Position numbers and translations under genes: made by a program
The notes under the pieces: generated by a model
Databases searched by the model: none
What the model was told of the DNA's origin: nothing
The model's input: only the letters and a program-made list of their open reading frames with translations
From: an uncultured Pseudomonadota bacterium
Lineage (GTDB): Bacteria; Pseudomonadota; Gammaproteobacteria; Burkholderiales; Eutrophovitaceae
DNA: 47,371 nucleotides
Assembly: GCA_937983055.1 (NCBI GenBank)
Contig: CALJLA010000184.1
Coordinates: 1-47,371 of the forward strand
Direction of reading: 5' to 3'
Shown: positions 17,401-26,608 of the stretch, one piece after another
Layout: each line of letters opens with the position of its first letter
How positions within the stretch are numbered: position 1 is the first letter of the stretch

Positions 17401-17458
17401 GATGTGCAGCGCCGGTACGGCCGAGGCGCGCAGTCCACCGGCCGCACGGCGGGATCGG

Positions 17459-18937
17459 TCAGCGCGGCAGTTCCGAGACGCCCATCAGGGCCTCGTCAAC
17501 CGCGCGCGCGCACTGCCGTCCCTCGCGTATGGCCCATACGACCAGGGACTGGCCGCGTCGCATGTCGCCGGCGGCGAAGACCTTCGGGTTCGAGGTGCGA
17601 TAGCTGTCGGTGTCGGCCTTCACGTTGCCGCGGGCGTCTTTCTCCAGTCCCAGTTCGTCGACGATGCCTTTGTGCACAGGCCCCACGAATCCCATAGCCA
17701 GCAGCACCAGGTCTGCCCGCATGTCGAATTCGGTGCCCGGCACTTCCTGCATCTTCATCTGGCCATTGGCATCCTTCTTCCACTCCACCCGTGCCGCCAC
17801 CAGTTTCTCGACCCGGCCGTCGCGGCCCTCGAAGCGTTTGGTGGACACCGCCCAGTCCCGATTGCAACCCTCTTCATGCGAAGAAGACGAGCGAAGCTTG
17901 ATCGGCCAGTTGGGCCAGGTCAGCGACTTGTGCTCCTGCTCCGGCGGCATCGGCAGCAGTTCGAACTGGGTAACCGACAGCGCGCCCTGCCGGTTCGAAG
18001 TGCCGACGCAGTCCGACCCGGTATCGCCGCCTCCGATCACTATGACATGCCTGCCCTCGGCGCTGATCTGCCGGGGCACCGGGTCACCGGCGACCAGCAG
18101 GTTCTGCTGTGGCAGAAATTCCATGGCGAAATGGATGCCGCCGAGATCCCGGCCCGGCACCGGCAGATCGCGCGGGTTCTCTGCGCCGCCGGCGAGCACG
18201 ACCGCATCGAACTGCTCCAGCAACTCATCGCCGCTGACAAACTGGGCTGCGGCATTGTTGACCCCGGGAATATCCTTGGGCAATTGCCCGACACACACGC
18301 CGGGCCGAAACTCGACGCCTTCGGCTTCCATCTGTTCCATGCGCCGGTCGATGAGGTCTTTTTCCATCTTGAAATCGGGGATGCCGTATCGCAGAAGACC
18401 CCCGATGCGATCGTTCTTTTCGAACAAGACCACGCGATGTCCGGCGCGCGCGAGTTGTTGGGCACAGGCCATTCCGGCCGGACCCGACCCGACCACGGCG
18501 ACCTTCTTTCCGGTCTCGCGCGCAGGCGGCTGCGGCTTGACCCAACCCTCGTCCCAGCCCTTGTCGATGATTGCGTGCTCGATCGACTTGATCGTGACCG
18601 GGTCGTTATTGATGTTGAGCGTGCAGGCCGCCTCGCACGGGGCCGGACAGACGCGCCCGGTAAAGTCGGGGAAATTGTTCGTCGAATGCAGAGTCTCGAG
18701 GGCGGCCTTCCATTGCTGCCGGTAGACCAGGTCGTTCCAATCCGGAATGATATTGTTGATCGGGCAGCCGGTCTGACAGAACGGGATGCCGCAGTCCATG
18801 CAGCGCGCGCCCTGGCGGCCGGCCTCGTCGTCCGGCAGGGCCAGGACGAATTCCCGGTAGTTCTTGATCCGCTCCGGAACCGGCAGCGAAACCTCGTTGA
18901 CCCGCTTGATCTCGATGAATCCAGTGGGCTTGCCCAT
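17459..18937 (-). CDS. gltD: Glutamate synthase small subunit (NADPH)
   Basis: GltD takes electrons from NADPH and passes them through FAD and Fe-S clusters to GltB. The 492-residue protein has the N-terminal cysteine-rich cluster region (CMDCGIPFCQTGCP and CPAPCEAAC), the FAD-binding VVGSGPAGMACAQQLAR, the NADPH-binding VIGGGDTGSDC and the C-terminal FAD segment FAAGDMRRGQSLVVWAI. All expected cysteines are present. It starts one base after the gltB stop, so translation is probably coupled. Confidence 0.97.
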   Translation of the reverse strand: MGKPTGFIEIKRVNEVSLPVPERIKNYREFVLALPDDEAGRQGARCMDCGIPFCQTGCPINNIIPDWNDLVYRQQWKAALETLHSTNNFPDFTGRVCPAPCEAACTLNINNDPVTIKSIEHAIIDKGWDEGWVKPQPPARETGKKVAVVGSGPAGMACAQQLARAGHRVVLFEKNDRIGGLLRYGIPDFKMEKDLIDRRMEQMEAEGVEFRPGVCVGQLPKDIPGVNNAAAQFVSGDELLEQFDAVVLAGGAENPRDLPVPGRDLGGIHFAMEFLPQQNLLVAGDPVPRQISAEGRHVIVIGGGDTGSDCVGTSNRQGALSVTQFELLPMPPEQEHKSLTWPNWPIKLRSSSSHEEGCNRDWAVSTKRFEGRDGRVEKLVAARVEWKKDANGQMKMQEVPGTEFDMRADLVLLAMGFVGPVHKGIVDELGLEKDARGNVKADTDSYRTSNPKVFAAGDMRRGQSLVVWAIREGRQCARAVDEALMGVSELPR

Positions 18938-18938
18938 G

Positions 18939-21900
18939 CTACGCGGCCTCCAGCTGTGTCTGCTTGCGCTTTGCCGCGATCTCGCCCAGGGCGCGGCGAT
19001 ATTCGTTGGGGAAGACTTTCACGAACTTCGGCAACATCGACTTCCACTGGTCCAGCACGTGCTTGGCGACGGTACTGCCGGTGAGCTGGTAGTGACGTTC
19101 GATCAGGGTGCGCAGGAGCACTTCGTCGGCCGTGTCCTTGTGCCGGGGAGCGTCCTTGGACTGCTGCCCTTCCGGCAGCACCGGCTCAAGCTTCACCATC
19201 GCCGGGTTACAGCGCCGCTCGAACAATCCGGACTCGTCCAGCACATAGGCGACGCCGCCGCTCATGCCGGCGGCGAAATTGGCGCCGGTATCGCCCAGCA
19301 CGACGACGGTGCCGCCGGTCATGTACTCGCATCCATGGTCGCCCACGCCTTCTACCACCGCAGTAACGCCGGAATTGCGCACAGCGAAGCGCTCGCCGGC
19401 GACACCCCGGAAATACACCTCGCCTTCGATTGCGCCGTAAAGCACGGTGTTGCCCACGACGATGTTCTGCTCCGGTTTGCCTGTGAAAGCCTCGGGCGGT
19501 CGAATGACGATGCGCCCGCCGGAAAGTCCCTTGCCTACGTAGTCGTTGGCGTCGCCGAGCAGCTCGAAGGTGACGCCGCGCGCGAGGAAGGCTCCGAAAC
19601 TCTGTCCGGCGGTGCCGGTCAGGCGGACATGAATGGTGTCGTCTTCCAGCCCGTCGTGACCGAAGCGGCGCGCCACCTCCCAGGAGAGCATCGCGCCGAC
19701 CGAGCGGTTGACGTTCCTGATCGCGGCATCGATGGCGATTTTCCTGCGCTCTTCCAGCGCCGGCGCAGCTTTCTTGATCAGCTGATGATCGAGCGCGCGC
19801 TCCAGCCCGTGATCCTGCTCTTCGCAGTGATGGCGCGCGACGGCATCGGGCATCTGCGGCCGGTGGAAGATCTTGGAGAAATCGAGCCCTCGCGCCTTCC
19901 AGTGGGCAATGCCCTTGCGCATGTCGAGCAGGTCGGAGCGGCCGATAATTTCATCGAGCCTGCGCGCACCCATTCGTGCCATCAGTTCCCGGACTTCCTC
20001 TGCCAGAAAGTAGAAGAAATTGATGACATGCTCCGGCTTTCCGGTAAATTTCCTGCGCAGCTCCGGGTCCTGGGTGGCCACCCCGACCGGACAGGTGTTC
20101 AGGTGGCATTTGCGCATCATGATGCAGCCCTCGACGACCAGGGGTGCGGTCGCAAACCCGAACTCGTCGGCCCCAAGAAGCGCTCCGATCAGCACGTCGC
20201 GCCCGGTCTTCATCTGCCCGTCGACCTGCACTGCGATCCTTCCGCGCAGCCGATTGAGCACCAGGGTCTGCTGCGTTTCGGCGAGACCCAGCTCCCAGGG
20301 CGTGCCGGCATGCTTGATCGATGACCAGGGCGAAGCGCCCGTGCCACCGTCGTGTCCGGCGATGGTAACGTGATCTGCCTTGGCCTTGGATACACCCGCC
20401 GCCACCGTGCCTACGCCGACCTCGGAGACCAGCTTGACGCTTACCGAAGCAGTCGGGTTGGCATTCTTCAGGTCATGGATCAGCTGGGCCAGATCTTCGA
20501 TTGAGTAGATGTCGTGATGAGGCGGGGGCGAAATAAGACCCACGCCGGGCACCGAGAAGCGCAGCCTGGCAATGTACTCGGAGACCTTATGGCCGGGCAG
20601 CTGCCCACCTTCTCCGGGCTTTGCGCCCTGCGCGACCTTGATCTGAATCTGATCGGCGCTCGCGAGATACTCTGCCGTCACGCCGAAGCGGCCCGATGCA
20701 ACCTGCTTGATCCGCGAGCGCAGGGAGTCGCCTTTTTTCAGAGCGACATCCGCAACGATCACGTCACCAAGTTTCTCCCGGGTGCTGGAGTCGCGGGAGA
20801 CCGGTGAGTAACGCAGCGGGTCCTCGCCGCCCTCGCCGGTGTTCGACTTGCCGCCAATGCGGTTCATGGCGATCGCCAGGGTCGTGTGCGCTTCGGTCGA
20901 AATCGAACCAAGCGACATGGCGCCAGTGGAAAAGCGCTTCACGATCTCGGTCCAGGGCTCCACTTCCTCCAGCGGCACGGAAGGCCCCAGCGACCCGATC
21001 TCGAACAGGCCGCGCAACGTCATGTGACGTCGGCTCTGGTCGTTTATTAGCTTCGCGTACTCCTTGTACGTTTCGTAGCTCTTCGCGCGGGTGGCATGCT
21101 GAAGCTTGGAAATGGAATCGGGCGTCCACATGTGCTCCTCGCCGCGCGTGCGGTACGCGTATTCGCCGCCGGCATCCAGCGCATTGGCGAGCACCGGATC
21201 CTTGTCGCTGAAGGCCGCGCGGTGTACCCGCGCCGCCTCCTCGGCGATTTCCGCGAGGCCTACGCCTTCGATATTGCTGGCGGTACGGGTGAAATACTGG
21301 TCGACGAACTGTGAGTTCAGTCCGATGGCCTCGAAGATCTGCGCGCCGCAGTAGGACTGGTACGTGGAAATGCCCATCTTGGACATCACCTTGAACAGTC
21401 CCTTGCCGATGGCTTTTATGTAGTTCTTGACCGCGGTCTTGGCGTCGATGTTCACCGAAAGCGAGAGTTCGCTCAGCGTCTCCATCGCCAGCCACGGATG
21501 GATCGCTTCCGCGCCATAGCCGGCAAGCAAGGCGAAGTGATGCACTTCGCGCGCCGATCCGGTCTCGACCACGAGTCCGGTGCTGGTTCTAAGCCCCTCA
21601 CGCACGAGGTGATGGTGAACGCCGGCCGTGGCCAGCAGCGCGGGGATCGGAAGCCGGTCGGCACTTGTGGCCGCATCCGAAAGGATCAGGATGTTGAAGC
21701 CCTGGGTTACTGCGTCCTGCGCCGCGGCGCACAGCGCATCCATCGCGGTCTTCATGCCGCCGGCGCCTTGTGCCGCAGGATAGGTGATGTCGAGCAACCT
21801 GGACCGGAACTTGCCGTCGGTCAGCGTTTCGATTGTCGCCAGCCGTTCAAAGTCCCCGGGCGACAGCACCGGATGATTCGTCTCCAGCCGGTCGTTGATG

Positions 21901-23579
21901 GTCGTCTCGTCCAGCCCAAGCAGGTTCGGTCGCGGGCCGATGAACGACACCAGCGACATCACCAGGGCCTCGCGGATCGGGTCGATCGCGGGATTGGTCA
22001 CCTGCGCGAAAAGTTGCTTGAAATAGTTGTACAGCGGCTTGTTCCGGCTGGACAGCACCGCCAGCGGCGAGTCGTTGCCCATCGACCCGACCGCTTCTTC
22101 TGCATTGGCTGCCATCGGATTGAGGATGAACTTGACGTCTTCCTGCGTGTAGCCGAAGGCCTGCTGCAAGTCGAGAATTGGCGCAGCACGGCGCTTCACG
22201 CCGTCGATCGCGGGCAGGTTCTGCAGGTGGATTCGTGAATCTTCCACATACTGCGCGTAGTTCTCGGCGCCGGCCAGCTTTTCCTTGACCTCGGCATCGT
22301 CGATGATGCGGCCTTCCGCCAAGTCGATAAGCAGCATCTTGCCCGGCTGCAGGCGCCACTTGCGCGAGATATTGGCTTCGTCGACCGGCAGGACGCCGTT
22401 TTCCGACGCCATGATCACGAAATCGTCCTTGGTCACCAGGTAACGCGCCGGCCGCAGACCGTTGCGATCGAGCGTAGCGCCGATCTGACGCCCGTCGGTA
22501 AAGGCAACGGCAGCGGGACCGTCCCAAGGCTCCATCACCGGGGCATAGAACTCATAGAACGCGCGACGCTTCTCGTCCATCAGCGCGTTCTTCTCCCAGG
22601 CCTCCGGAATCAGCAGCATCATCGCGTGCGACAGGGAGTATCCGCCGAGCACCAGGAGTTCGAGCGCGTTGTCGAAGCAGGCGGAATCAGACTGACCCTC
22701 GTCGATCAGCGGCCACACTTTCTCGAGATCTTCGCCGAACCGTGTCGACGAAATGGCCTTGTGCCGCGCGTGCATCCAGTTCAGGTTGCCACGCAGGGTA
22801 TTGATCTCGCCGTTGTGGGCGATCATCCGAAATGGATGGGCCAGTTCCCAGCTCGGGAAGGTGTTGGTCGAGAAGCGCTGGTGCACCAGGGCAAGCGCCG
22901 ACACGAATTCCGGGTCGCGAAGATCCGCGAAATACTCGCCAACCTGGCGCGCCAGCAGCATGCCTTTGTAGACAATCGTCCTCGCCGACAAAGATGGGAG
23001 GTAGAACTGGGAACCGCCGTCGAGCCTGGCCTTGGTGACCGCGTGCTCGACCTGCTTGCGGATCACGAACAGCTTGCGCTCGAAAGCGTCGCCGTCCGCG
23101 CAGTTGTCGCCGCGCCCGATAAAAACCTGGCGGATGACCGGCTCGACATCGAGGGCCGCCTTGCTCAGCCCGGACCGCTCGACCGGAACGTCGCGCCAGC
23201 CCAGCAGGCGCTGAGACTCGCCCTGCGCAAACTCGGCGATCAGGCGCTCACAGGCAGCACGGCTGTCCGGATTTCGAGGCAGGAAAACCATGCCGACCGC
23301 GTAATCCTCCGCCTGAGGCAACTCGATGCCGGCGGCCGCGGCCTGCCGACGCATGAAAGCATCCGGTATCTGCACCAGAATCCCGGCGCCGTCGCCCAGG
23401 AGGGGGTCATACCCGGTGGCGCCCCGGTGGGTCAGATTGTCGAGGATCTGCAATCCCCGCTCGACCACGGCATGGCTCTTGACGCCCTTGATATGGGCAA
23501 TGAACCCGACCCCGCAGGCATCGTGTTCATTGACAGGGTGATATAGCCCTTGCGGCGCTGGAAAATCGGGATTAGCCAC
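18939..23579 (-). CDS. gltB: Glutamate synthase large subunit
   Basis: GltB hydrolyses glutamine and transfers the ammonia to 2-oxoglutarate, making two glutamates. The GTG start at 23579 is chosen because GAGAGG lies 7 nt upstream and it leaves a 21-residue propeptide before C22, the N-terminal nucleophile of the mature enzyme (CGVGFIAHIKG). An upstream ATG (23639) would give an atypically long propeptide. Later domains include the central region, the FMN synthase barrel (GHDGGTGASPW), the 3Fe-4S cysteines (C-x5-C-x4-C in CIMMRKCHLNTC) and the GXGXG beta-helix at the end (GGTVVVLGDTGANFAAGMSG). The 1546-residue length is normal. Confidence 0.97.
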   Translation of the reverse strand: MANPDFPAPQGLYHPVNEHDACGVGFIAHIKGVKSHAVVERGLQILDNLTHRGATGYDPLLGDGAGILVQIPDAFMRRQAAAAGIELPQAEDYAVGMVFLPRNPDSRAACERLIAEFAQGESQRLLGWRDVPVERSGLSKAALDVEPVIRQVFIGRGDNCADGDAFERKLFVIRKQVEHAVTKARLDGGSQFYLPSLSARTIVYKGMLLARQVGEYFADLRDPEFVSALALVHQRFSTNTFPSWELAHPFRMIAHNGEINTLRGNLNWMHARHKAISSTRFGEDLEKVWPLIDEGQSDSACFDNALELLVLGGYSLSHAMMLLIPEAWEKNALMDEKRRAFYEFYAPVMEPWDGPAAVAFTDGRQIGATLDRNGLRPARYLVTKDDFVIMASENGVLPVDEANISRKWRLQPGKMLLIDLAEGRIIDDAEVKEKLAGAENYAQYVEDSRIHLQNLPAIDGVKRRAAPILDLQQAFGYTQEDVKFILNPMAANAEEAVGSMGNDSPLAVLSSRNKPLYNYFKQLFAQVTNPAIDPIREALVMSLVSFIGPRPNLLGLDETTINDRLETNHPVLSPGDFERLATIETLTDGKFRSRLLDITYPAAQGAGGMKTAMDALCAAAQDAVTQGFNILILSDAATSADRLPIPALLATAGVHHHLVREGLRTSTGLVVETGSAREVHHFALLAGYGAEAIHPWLAMETLSELSLSVNIDAKTAVKNYIKAIGKGLFKVMSKMGISTYQSYCGAQIFEAIGLNSQFVDQYFTRTASNIEGVGLAEIAEEAARVHRAAFSDKDPVLANALDAGGEYAYRTRGEEHMWTPDSISKLQHATRAKSYETYKEYAKLINDQSRRHMTLRGLFEIGSLGPSVPLEEVEPWTEIVKRFSTGAMSLGSISTEAHTTLAIAMNRIGGKSNTGEGGEDPLRYSPVSRDSSTREKLGDVIVADVALKKGDSLRSRIKQVASGRFGVTAEYLASADQIQIKVAQGAKPGEGGQLPGHKVSEYIARLRFSVPGVGLISPPPHHDIYSIEDLAQLIHDLKNANPTASVSVKLVSEVGVGTVAAGVSKAKADHVTIAGHDGGTGASPWSSIKHAGTPWELGLAETQQTLVLNRLRGRIAVQVDGQMKTGRDVLIGALLGADEFGFATAPLVVEGCIMMRKCHLNTCPVGVATQDPELRRKFTGKPEHVINFFYFLAEEVRELMARMGARRLDEIIGRSDLLDMRKGIAHWKARGLDFSKIFHRPQMPDAVARHHCEEQDHGLERALDHQLIKKAAPALEERRKIAIDAAIRNVNRSVGAMLSWEVARRFGHDGLEDDTIHVRLTGTAGQSFGAFLARGVTFELLGDANDYVGKGLSGGRIVIRPPEAFTGKPEQNIVVGNTVLYGAIEGEVYFRGVAGERFAVRNSGVTAVVEGVGDHGCEYMTGGTVVVLGDTGANFAAGMSGGVAYVLDESGLFERRCNPAMVKLEPVLPEGQQSKDAPRHKDTADEVLLRTLIERHYQLTGSTVAKHVLDQWKSMLPKFVKVFPNEYRRALGEIAAKRKQTQLEAA

Positions 23580-23640
23580 GATTGAACCTCTCAAGTTCGG
23601 GTTTGAGCCGCCCGCATGGGTGAGCCCCAGAGACGGCAAA

Positions 23641-23656
23641 TCCGGCCGTAGCCGGA
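23641..23656 (-). repeat. Hairpin between dgt and gltB
   Basis: TCCGGC and GCCGGA form a perfect 6-bp stem with a 4-nt loop, 62 bp before the gltB start and 88 bp past the dgt stop. On the minus strand only TTT follows, so it could be a weak dgt terminator or a hairpin in the gltB leader. The rest of the 164-bp gap (23580-23743) shows no convincing promoter. Confidence 0.35.
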
Positions 23657-23743
23657 CTTTACGAATTTTCGAGCGAAGCCGGGAATGTTACCGTGATTGG
23701 GCTGAACGCAGCAATATCGCGCCCCGGCGGCTGACAGTGACGC

Positions 23744-24865
23744 CTATTGCTCGTCGACCGAAAAGAGGCGACGGTGTTCCCGAATCGCGTAGCGGTCGGT
23801 CATGCCGGCCACGTAATCGGCAATCGCCCGGGCCGGCTCGGATTGCGCCCGCCCCTGAAACTCCGGCGGAAGCAGCCTGGGATCGTCGATAAACGCCCCG
23901 AACAGGTCCTTGACCACACGCTTCGCCTTGTTGGCCATTCTTTGCACCCGGTAGTGCTGATAAAGGCTCTTGCGCAGAAACGTTTTCAAGGCCTGCTGCT
24001 CGGCACGAACCGGGTCGCTGAACGCCACCAGGGGTGGCGCCGTCCGCACGGCCTCGATCGAACCCGGATGGTGCGCCCGGATCTTGTCCATGGTCTGTCC
24101 CGTCAGGTCTGTGACTAAGGTGTTGATCATGCGACGCACTGTCTCATGGATCAGTCGGCGGTCGGTAAGCAGGGGATACTGCGACCGCACCTCAGCAAGG
24201 TGGCGGGCAAAAATGCCGACTTCCGAGAGCTGCTCCAACGTGAGCAGACCGGATCGCAAGCCGTCATCCACGTCGTGATTGTTGTATGCGATTTCGTCGG
24301 CGAGATTGGCGATCTGCGCCTCCAGCGAAGGCTGAGTCTTGTTGATGAACCGCTCGCCTACCTCTCCGAGATTCGCGGCGTTCTTTAGGGAACAGTGCTT
24401 GAGAATGCCCTCGCGCGTCTCGAAGCAGAGGTTGAGGCCATCGAACGCTCCGTAACGCTGTTCAAGCAAGTCGACCACCCGCAGCGACTGCAGGTTATGC
24501 TCAAAGCCGCCACTGTCTTTCATGCACTCGTTGAGAGCATCCTGGCCGGCATGGCCAAACGGCGTGTGGCCCAAATCGTGGGCCAGCGCAATCGCCTCCA
24601 CCAGATCTTCGTTCAGGCCCAGATTGCGCGCAATGGATCGCCCGATCTGGGCGACCTCGATGCTGTGGGTCAGCCGCGTTCGGAAGAGGTCTCCCTCGTG
24701 ATTCACGAAGACCTGGGTCTTGTACTCGAGCCGGCGAAATGCCGTGGAGTGAATGATGCGGTCCCGGTCGCGCTGGTATTCGCTACGGCCCTGAGACGCG
24801 GGCTCCGGAATCTTGCGCCCGCGCGACCTGCCTGGATCTGCCGCGTACGGCGCCAGGTCAGACAT
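23744..24865 (-). CDS. dgt: dGTPase-like HD-domain triphosphohydrolase
   Basis: Proteins of this family release triphosphate from dNTPs and so adjust nucleotide pools. The 373-residue protein carries the N-terminal RDRDRIIHSTAFRRLEYKTQ, the first HD-domain histidine in RLTHSIEV, the HDLGHTPFGHAG metal-binding motif and the later LADEIAYNNHDVDDG. The start at 24865 overlaps the end of aroB by 8 nt; an earlier frame reading extends further into aroB and adds nothing conserved. Length fits the dgt-like 'type 2' branch, whose members are often activated by dNTPs; the exact substrate is not certain. Confidence 0.92.
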   Translation of the reverse strand: MSDLAPYAADPGRSRGRKIPEPASQGRSEYQRDRDRIIHSTAFRRLEYKTQVFVNHEGDLFRTRLTHSIEVAQIGRSIARNLGLNEDLVEAIALAHDLGHTPFGHAGQDALNECMKDSGGFEHNLQSLRVVDLLEQRYGAFDGLNLCFETREGILKHCSLKNAANLGEVGERFINKTQPSLEAQIANLADEIAYNNHDVDDGLRSGLLTLEQLSEVGIFARHLAEVRSQYPLLTDRRLIHETVRRMINTLVTDLTGQTMDKIRAHHPGSIEAVRTAPPLVAFSDPVRAEQQALKTFLRKSLYQHYRVQRMANKAKRVVKDLFGAFIDDPRLLPPEFQGRAQSEPARAIADYVAGMTDRYAIREHRRLFSVDEQ

Positions 24866-25946
24866 GCTCTGGCGTGATGTCGAGCACGGCGCGAAGTGCG
24901 TCCGGGTCCGCGTCGGACGTGACAAAGGCCCGGCCGATCGATTCGAGCAGTATCAGCCGAAGGCGTCCCGCCTGTACCTTCTTGTCGTGTGCCATCAGCT
25001 CGAGGTAGCGGCGCACGCCGAGGGCAGGGGCCTGAACCGGGAGTCCGGCCCGCTTGAGCAATTGCTCGATTCTTTCGACATCGCTGATCGGCAGGCTTCC
25101 CGTCCGATGCGACAGTTTTGCGGCCAGAACCATGCCCGCCGCGACCGCCTCGCCATGCAGCCAGGCCCCATAGCCGAGCCCGGTCTCGATCGCATGGCCG
25201 AAGGTATGGCCTAGATTGAGCAGGGCACGATCGGCGGTCTCGCGCTCGTCGGCGCCAACGATAGTCGCCTTGTTCTCACATGAGCGCTGCACGGCGTAGA
25301 TAAGTGCGGCAGGATCGCGCTTGCGCAGCGAGTCCATGTTGGATTCCAGCCATTCGAAGAACGGCTTGTCCATGATCAGCCCGTACTTAACTACTTCGGC
25401 GAGTCCCGCGCTCAGTTCGCGATCAGGCAGCGTCGCCAACGCGGATATGTCGCTCATTACCAGTCTTGGTTGATAGAACGCCCCGATCATGTTCTTGCCG
25501 AGCGGATGATTGATCGCGGTCTTGCCACCTACCGCGGAGTCCACCTGAGCAAGCAGAGTGGTAGGCATCTGAATAAACGGCACGCCCCGCTGATAAGTGG
25601 CCGCCGCAAAGCCTGCCAGGTCTCCGATTACCCCGCCGCCCAGGGCGATAACCGTCGTATCGCGTTCACAGCGATGCGCAAGCAGGGCATCGTAGATTCG
25701 GGTCAGCGTCTCCCAGTTCTTGTGCACCTCGCCATCGGGCAGCACGATTTCCAGCGCTGCGGCGCCAAGCTCTCTCAGCGCCGTGGTGACCTTTTCAAGG
25801 TAGAGGGGCGCGACGCTGACATTCGTAACCACAGCCGCGCGCGGGCGGTGCAGATAATCCTTGAGCAGGTCAGCGCGACCCAGAAGATTCTCCCCGATCA
25901 GAATCGGATAGCTGCGCGGGCCCAGTTCGACATCGATTCGCTTCAT
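24858..25946 (-). CDS. aroB: 3-dehydroquinate synthase
   Basis: AroB is the second step of the shikimate pathway, turning DAHP into 3-dehydroquinate with NAD and a divalent metal. The start at 25946 (MKRIDVELGPRSYPI) gives 362 residues, the family norm; the frame is open upstream through aroK but that part is not conserved. Motifs are GGGVIGDLAGFAAATY, the substrate site TTLLAQVDSAVGGKT, the metal ligands E (AEVVKYG) and H (NLGHTFGHAIE). It begins 4 nt after the aroK stop and overlaps dgt, so aroK-aroB-dgt is one unit. Confidence 0.97.
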   Translation of the reverse strand: MKRIDVELGPRSYPILIGENLLGRADLLKDYLHRPRAAVVTNVSVAPLYLEKVTTALRELGAAALEIVLPDGEVHKNWETLTRIYDALLAHRCERDTTVIALGGGVIGDLAGFAAATYQRGVPFIQMPTTLLAQVDSAVGGKTAINHPLGKNMIGAFYQPRLVMSDISALATLPDRELSAGLAEVVKYGLIMDKPFFEWLESNMDSLRKRDPAALIYAVQRSCENKATIVGADERETADRALLNLGHTFGHAIETGLGYGAWLHGEAVAAGMVLAAKLSHRTGSLPISDVERIEQLLKRAGLPVQAPALGVRRYLELMAHDKKVQAGRLRLILLESIGRAFVTSDADPDALRAVLDITPEHV

Positions 25947-25950
25947 GTTT

Positions 25951-26529
25951 TCAGTGAGTGCTTGGATTCGGTTGGCCGACAGACTGCCTGACCAGTACCG
26001 CTTCAAGCCTGCCAACGAGACTGGACAGGCTCTGGGTGCCGGTATCGATGACGATGTGCGCAATTTCCCGGTAGAGCGGGTCCCGCTGCTCGAAAAGTTG
26101 GGTGAGTCGGGCCCGGGGATTGGCGGTCTGGAGCAAGGGCCGATTCCGGTCATGGCGCGTCCTGTGCAGCAACTCCCGGACACTCGCGCGCAGGTAAACG
26201 ACTGTTCCTCGCGCGCGTAACCGGTCGCGGTTGAGCGGATCCAGCACTGCGCCGCCACCGGTTGCCAGAACGATGTCGGGCTTTGCGCTCAACTCGTCGA
26301 TCATCGCCGTCTCGCGCGCCCGGAAACCGGGCTCCCCTTCGATCTCGAAGATCACCGCTATGCGCACGCCTGTGCGCTCTTCGATCTCGTGATCGGAGTC
26401 GTAGAAAGTCTTGCCGAGGCGCTTTGCCAGCACACGACCTACCGAAGTCTTGCCGGCTCCCATCATTCCCACCAGAAAGACACTACCCGGTATTGCGGAC
26501 GCCACGGAGATTCCTGGGGCATTGCTCAT
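25951..26529 (-). CDS. aroK: Shikimate kinase
   Basis: AroK phosphorylates shikimate with ATP. The 192-residue protein has a Walker A at G21-T28 (GMMGAGKT), the shikimate-binding Asp in YDSDHEIEERTG, the Arg in GEPGFRARE, the LATGGGAV motif and the lid arginine in RNRPLL. The start at 26529 is the standard ATG; a GTG-type extension of six residues is possible. It lies just downstream of the pilQ terminator and directly upstream of aroB, as in many proteobacteria. Confidence 0.96.
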   Translation of the reverse strand: MSNAPGISVASAIPGSVFLVGMMGAGKTSVGRVLAKRLGKTFYDSDHEIEERTGVRIAVIFEIEGEPGFRARETAMIDELSAKPDIVLATGGGAVLDPLNRDRLRARGTVVYLRASVRELLHRTRHDRNRPLLQTANPRARLTQLFEQRDPLYREIAHIVIDTGTQSLSSLVGRLEAVLVRQSVGQPNPSTH

Positions 26530-26540
26530 TTGCCTGATTC

Positions 26541-26582
26541 TAACCAAAACGGCCCGCGCCTCTTGGTACGAGGCGCGGGCCG
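26541..26582 (-). terminator. Strong rho-independent terminator after pilQ
   Basis: CGGCCCGCGCCTC (26550-26562) and GAGGCGCGGGCCG (26570-26582) make a perfect 13-bp GC-rich stem with a 7-nt loop, followed on the minus strand by GTTTTGGTT. It ends the pilMNOPQ transcript before aroK. Confidence 0.85.
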
Positions 26583-26608
26583 CTGAGCGCAGACCGATGG
26601 GAGAGTGG

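Noticed and set aside
23580..23639. Longer gltB start at 23639
   Set aside because: GTG 23579 has a strong ribosome binding site and gives a normal short propeptide before the catalytic Cys.
24866..24925. Upstream in-frame extension of dgt
   Set aside because: The extra 20 residues overlap aroB and are not conserved; ATG 24865 gives the standard N-terminus.
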